DNA from: an uncultured Campylobacter sp.
Lineage (GTDB): Bacteria > Campylobacterota > Campylobacteria > Campylobacterales > Campylobacteraceae
Direction of reading: 5' to 3'
DNA length: 23,893 nt
Assembly (NCBI GenBank): GCA_900539255.1
Contig: UQBJ01000030.1
Location: 1-23,893 of the forward strand
The translations under genes and the position numbers were made by a program. Positions 23,392-23,893 of this stretch are shown one piece after another. The notes beneath the pieces are model-generated. The model was not told where the DNA came from. It saw only the letters and a list, made by a program, of their open reading frames with translations, and searched no databases. Within the stretch, counting starts at the first letter, position 1. The number at the start of each line of letters is the position of its first letter.

Positions 23392-23397
23392 ATCATA
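23392..23397 (-). promoter_or_regulatory. Possible -10 box (TATGAT) of the outer-membrane receptor gene
   Basis: The minus strand reads TTTTTATGATAAAGCC, about 40 bases before the ATG at 23351. The TCACGCAAA repeats lie 45-95 bases further upstream, a place where an activator or repressor could act. Confidence 0.4.
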
Positions 23398-23441
23398 AAA
23401 AGCCATTCGCACGCGGTGAAATGGTAAATTGAGCGTAAATT

Positions 23442-23491
23442 TCACGCAAAATTCACGCAAACGCGAAAATCACGCAAAAAATTCACGCAAA
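23442..23491. repeat. Four TCACGCAAA direct repeats upstream of the receptor gene
   Basis: TCACGCAAA (TTTGCGTGA on the coding strand) occurs at 23442, 23453, 23470 and 23483, with a decayed fifth copy (TTCACAAAT) after them. Spacings are 11, 17 and 13 bases. One more copy lies at 21428-21436, right after the receptor's 3' end. They may be a regulator's binding sites; no known operator was recognised. Confidence 0.65.
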
Positions 23492-23520
23492 TTCACAAAT
23501 GCCTAAATTTAAGGCACAAA

Positions 23521-23546
23521 AACGGGCTTTGCTTTCAAAGCCCGTT
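23521..23546 (-). terminator. Rho-independent terminator of the sulfotransferase gene
   Basis: AACGGGCTTTG-CTTT-CAAAGCCCGTT is an 11-bp perfect stem with a 4-base loop. On the minus strand it is followed by TTTTTGTG, 30 bases after the TAG stop at 23577-23579. It separates the sulfotransferase transcript from the receptor promoter. Confidence 0.88.
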
Positions 23547-23576
23547 GTGATAAAAAGCTCAAAAAAGCCTTTTAAA

Positions 23577-23893
23577 CTACTTGCTAAAAGCCTTCTTTAA
23601 ATCAAAAGGAAAGGCTTGATAGCCCATCGCGTCAAAGATTTGTATCTCCACAGCTGGGTCTTTTTCGGGCGCGTTTGCCTTTGGATTCCACTTAAATTCG
23701 TTGATAAAAGGCTTTGGCGCACCTGATGGCTGTCCTGTGGCTATGTTAAAGCTCATTCCAGCAGTCGCGCTATATACCATTACTGAATTTGTCTCGGGGA
23801 TAAATTCGGTAATGCAAGTAACGGGCGAATACCACGCATTGCCGCGGTTTTTGCCATACTCCCAAATTTGCTCGATAGTCATTTTCTTTTGGT
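23577..23893 (-). CDS. Arylsulfate sulfotransferase (AssT/AstA), C-terminal part
   Basis: The last 105 codons of a gene that enters from the right edge; the frame stays open to 23893 with QKK before the first internal Met. The sequence TIEQIWEYGKNRGNAWYS followed by TEFIPETNSVMVYSATAG matches the last propeller blade region of PLP-independent arylsulfate sulfotransferases. These are periplasmic enzymes that move sulfate between phenols through a catalytic His (outside this window). Campylobacter often carries one (AstA), usually with a DsbA/DsbB-type pair for its disulfide. The start lies outside, so the Met at 23882 should not be taken as the gene start. A strong terminator follows. Confidence 0.82.
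   Translation of the reverse strand, partial: QKKMTIEQIWEYGKNRGNAWYSPVTCITEFIPETNSVMVYSATAGMSFNIATGQPSGAPKPFINEFKWNPKANAPEKDPAVEIQIFDAMGYQAFPFDLKKAFSK

Noticed and set aside
23352..23396. Longer N-terminus of the outer-membrane receptor from an ATG at 23396
   Set aside because: It would place 15 residues before a complete signal peptide and has no ribosome-binding site; the -10 box would lie inside it.

Overview
The window looks like chromosomal DNA from a Campylobacter or a close epsilonproteobacterial relative. It is AT-rich with many AAATTT runs. Promoters are mostly a bare TATAAT-like -10 box, and Shine-Dalgarno sites are of the AAAGGA type. The gene blocks are ones I know from C. jejuni: peb4-fba, tlyA-ribF-cmoA, pgp2-alr, and a periplasmic copper chaperone/SCO operon. 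No rRNA, tRNA, CRISPR array, transposase or prophage gene was seen. I did not recognise the species.

Left part (1-6797). The 5' end of an isochorismatase-like gene (minus) diverges from peb4 (periplasmic foldase) and fba (aldolase), which overlap by one base. A gene-poor stretch of about 700 bp follows, holding a frameshifted Sel1-repeat remnant and degenerate tandem repeats. Then come corA (Mg2+ channel) and ftsK (DNA translocase). The TATAAT box of ftsK overlaps its apparent ATG.

Middle (6798-15071). A cation diffusion facilitator with an unusual metal site is followed on the minus strand by an unknown 533-residue protein coupled to an aspartate aminotransferase. Diverging from these is a tightly overlapping plus-strand operon: unknown membrane protein, tlyA (rRNA 2'-O-methyltransferase), ribF (FMN/FAD synthesis) and cmoA (tRNA wobble uridine modification). 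A second gene-poor stretch of about 700 bp holds 36-bp repeats, palindromic REP/MITE-like elements and a terminator.

Right part (15072-23893). yceI converges on a two-gene minus-strand module: a ParA-type ATPase and a lysine-rich protein whose C-terminus reads as a ribbon-helix-helix DNA-binding domain. This looks like an orphan chromosomal partition or positioning pair and is the best candidate here for something undescribed. Next, two tandem PCu(A)C copper chaperones, a small membrane-anchored protein and SCO1 form a minus-strand copper-delivery cluster, probably serving cytochrome oxidase. pgp2 and alr (cell wall) run on the plus strand. They converge on an OprC/NosA-like outer-membrane barrel that seems to lack the TonB plug. 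The window ends in the 3' part of an arylsulfate sulfotransferase gene with a strong terminator.

Several starts were moved from the longest open frame to a later ATG with a good ribosome-binding site (aspartate aminotransferase, cmoA, yceI, the 149-residue protein of the copper cluster, the outer-membrane receptor).
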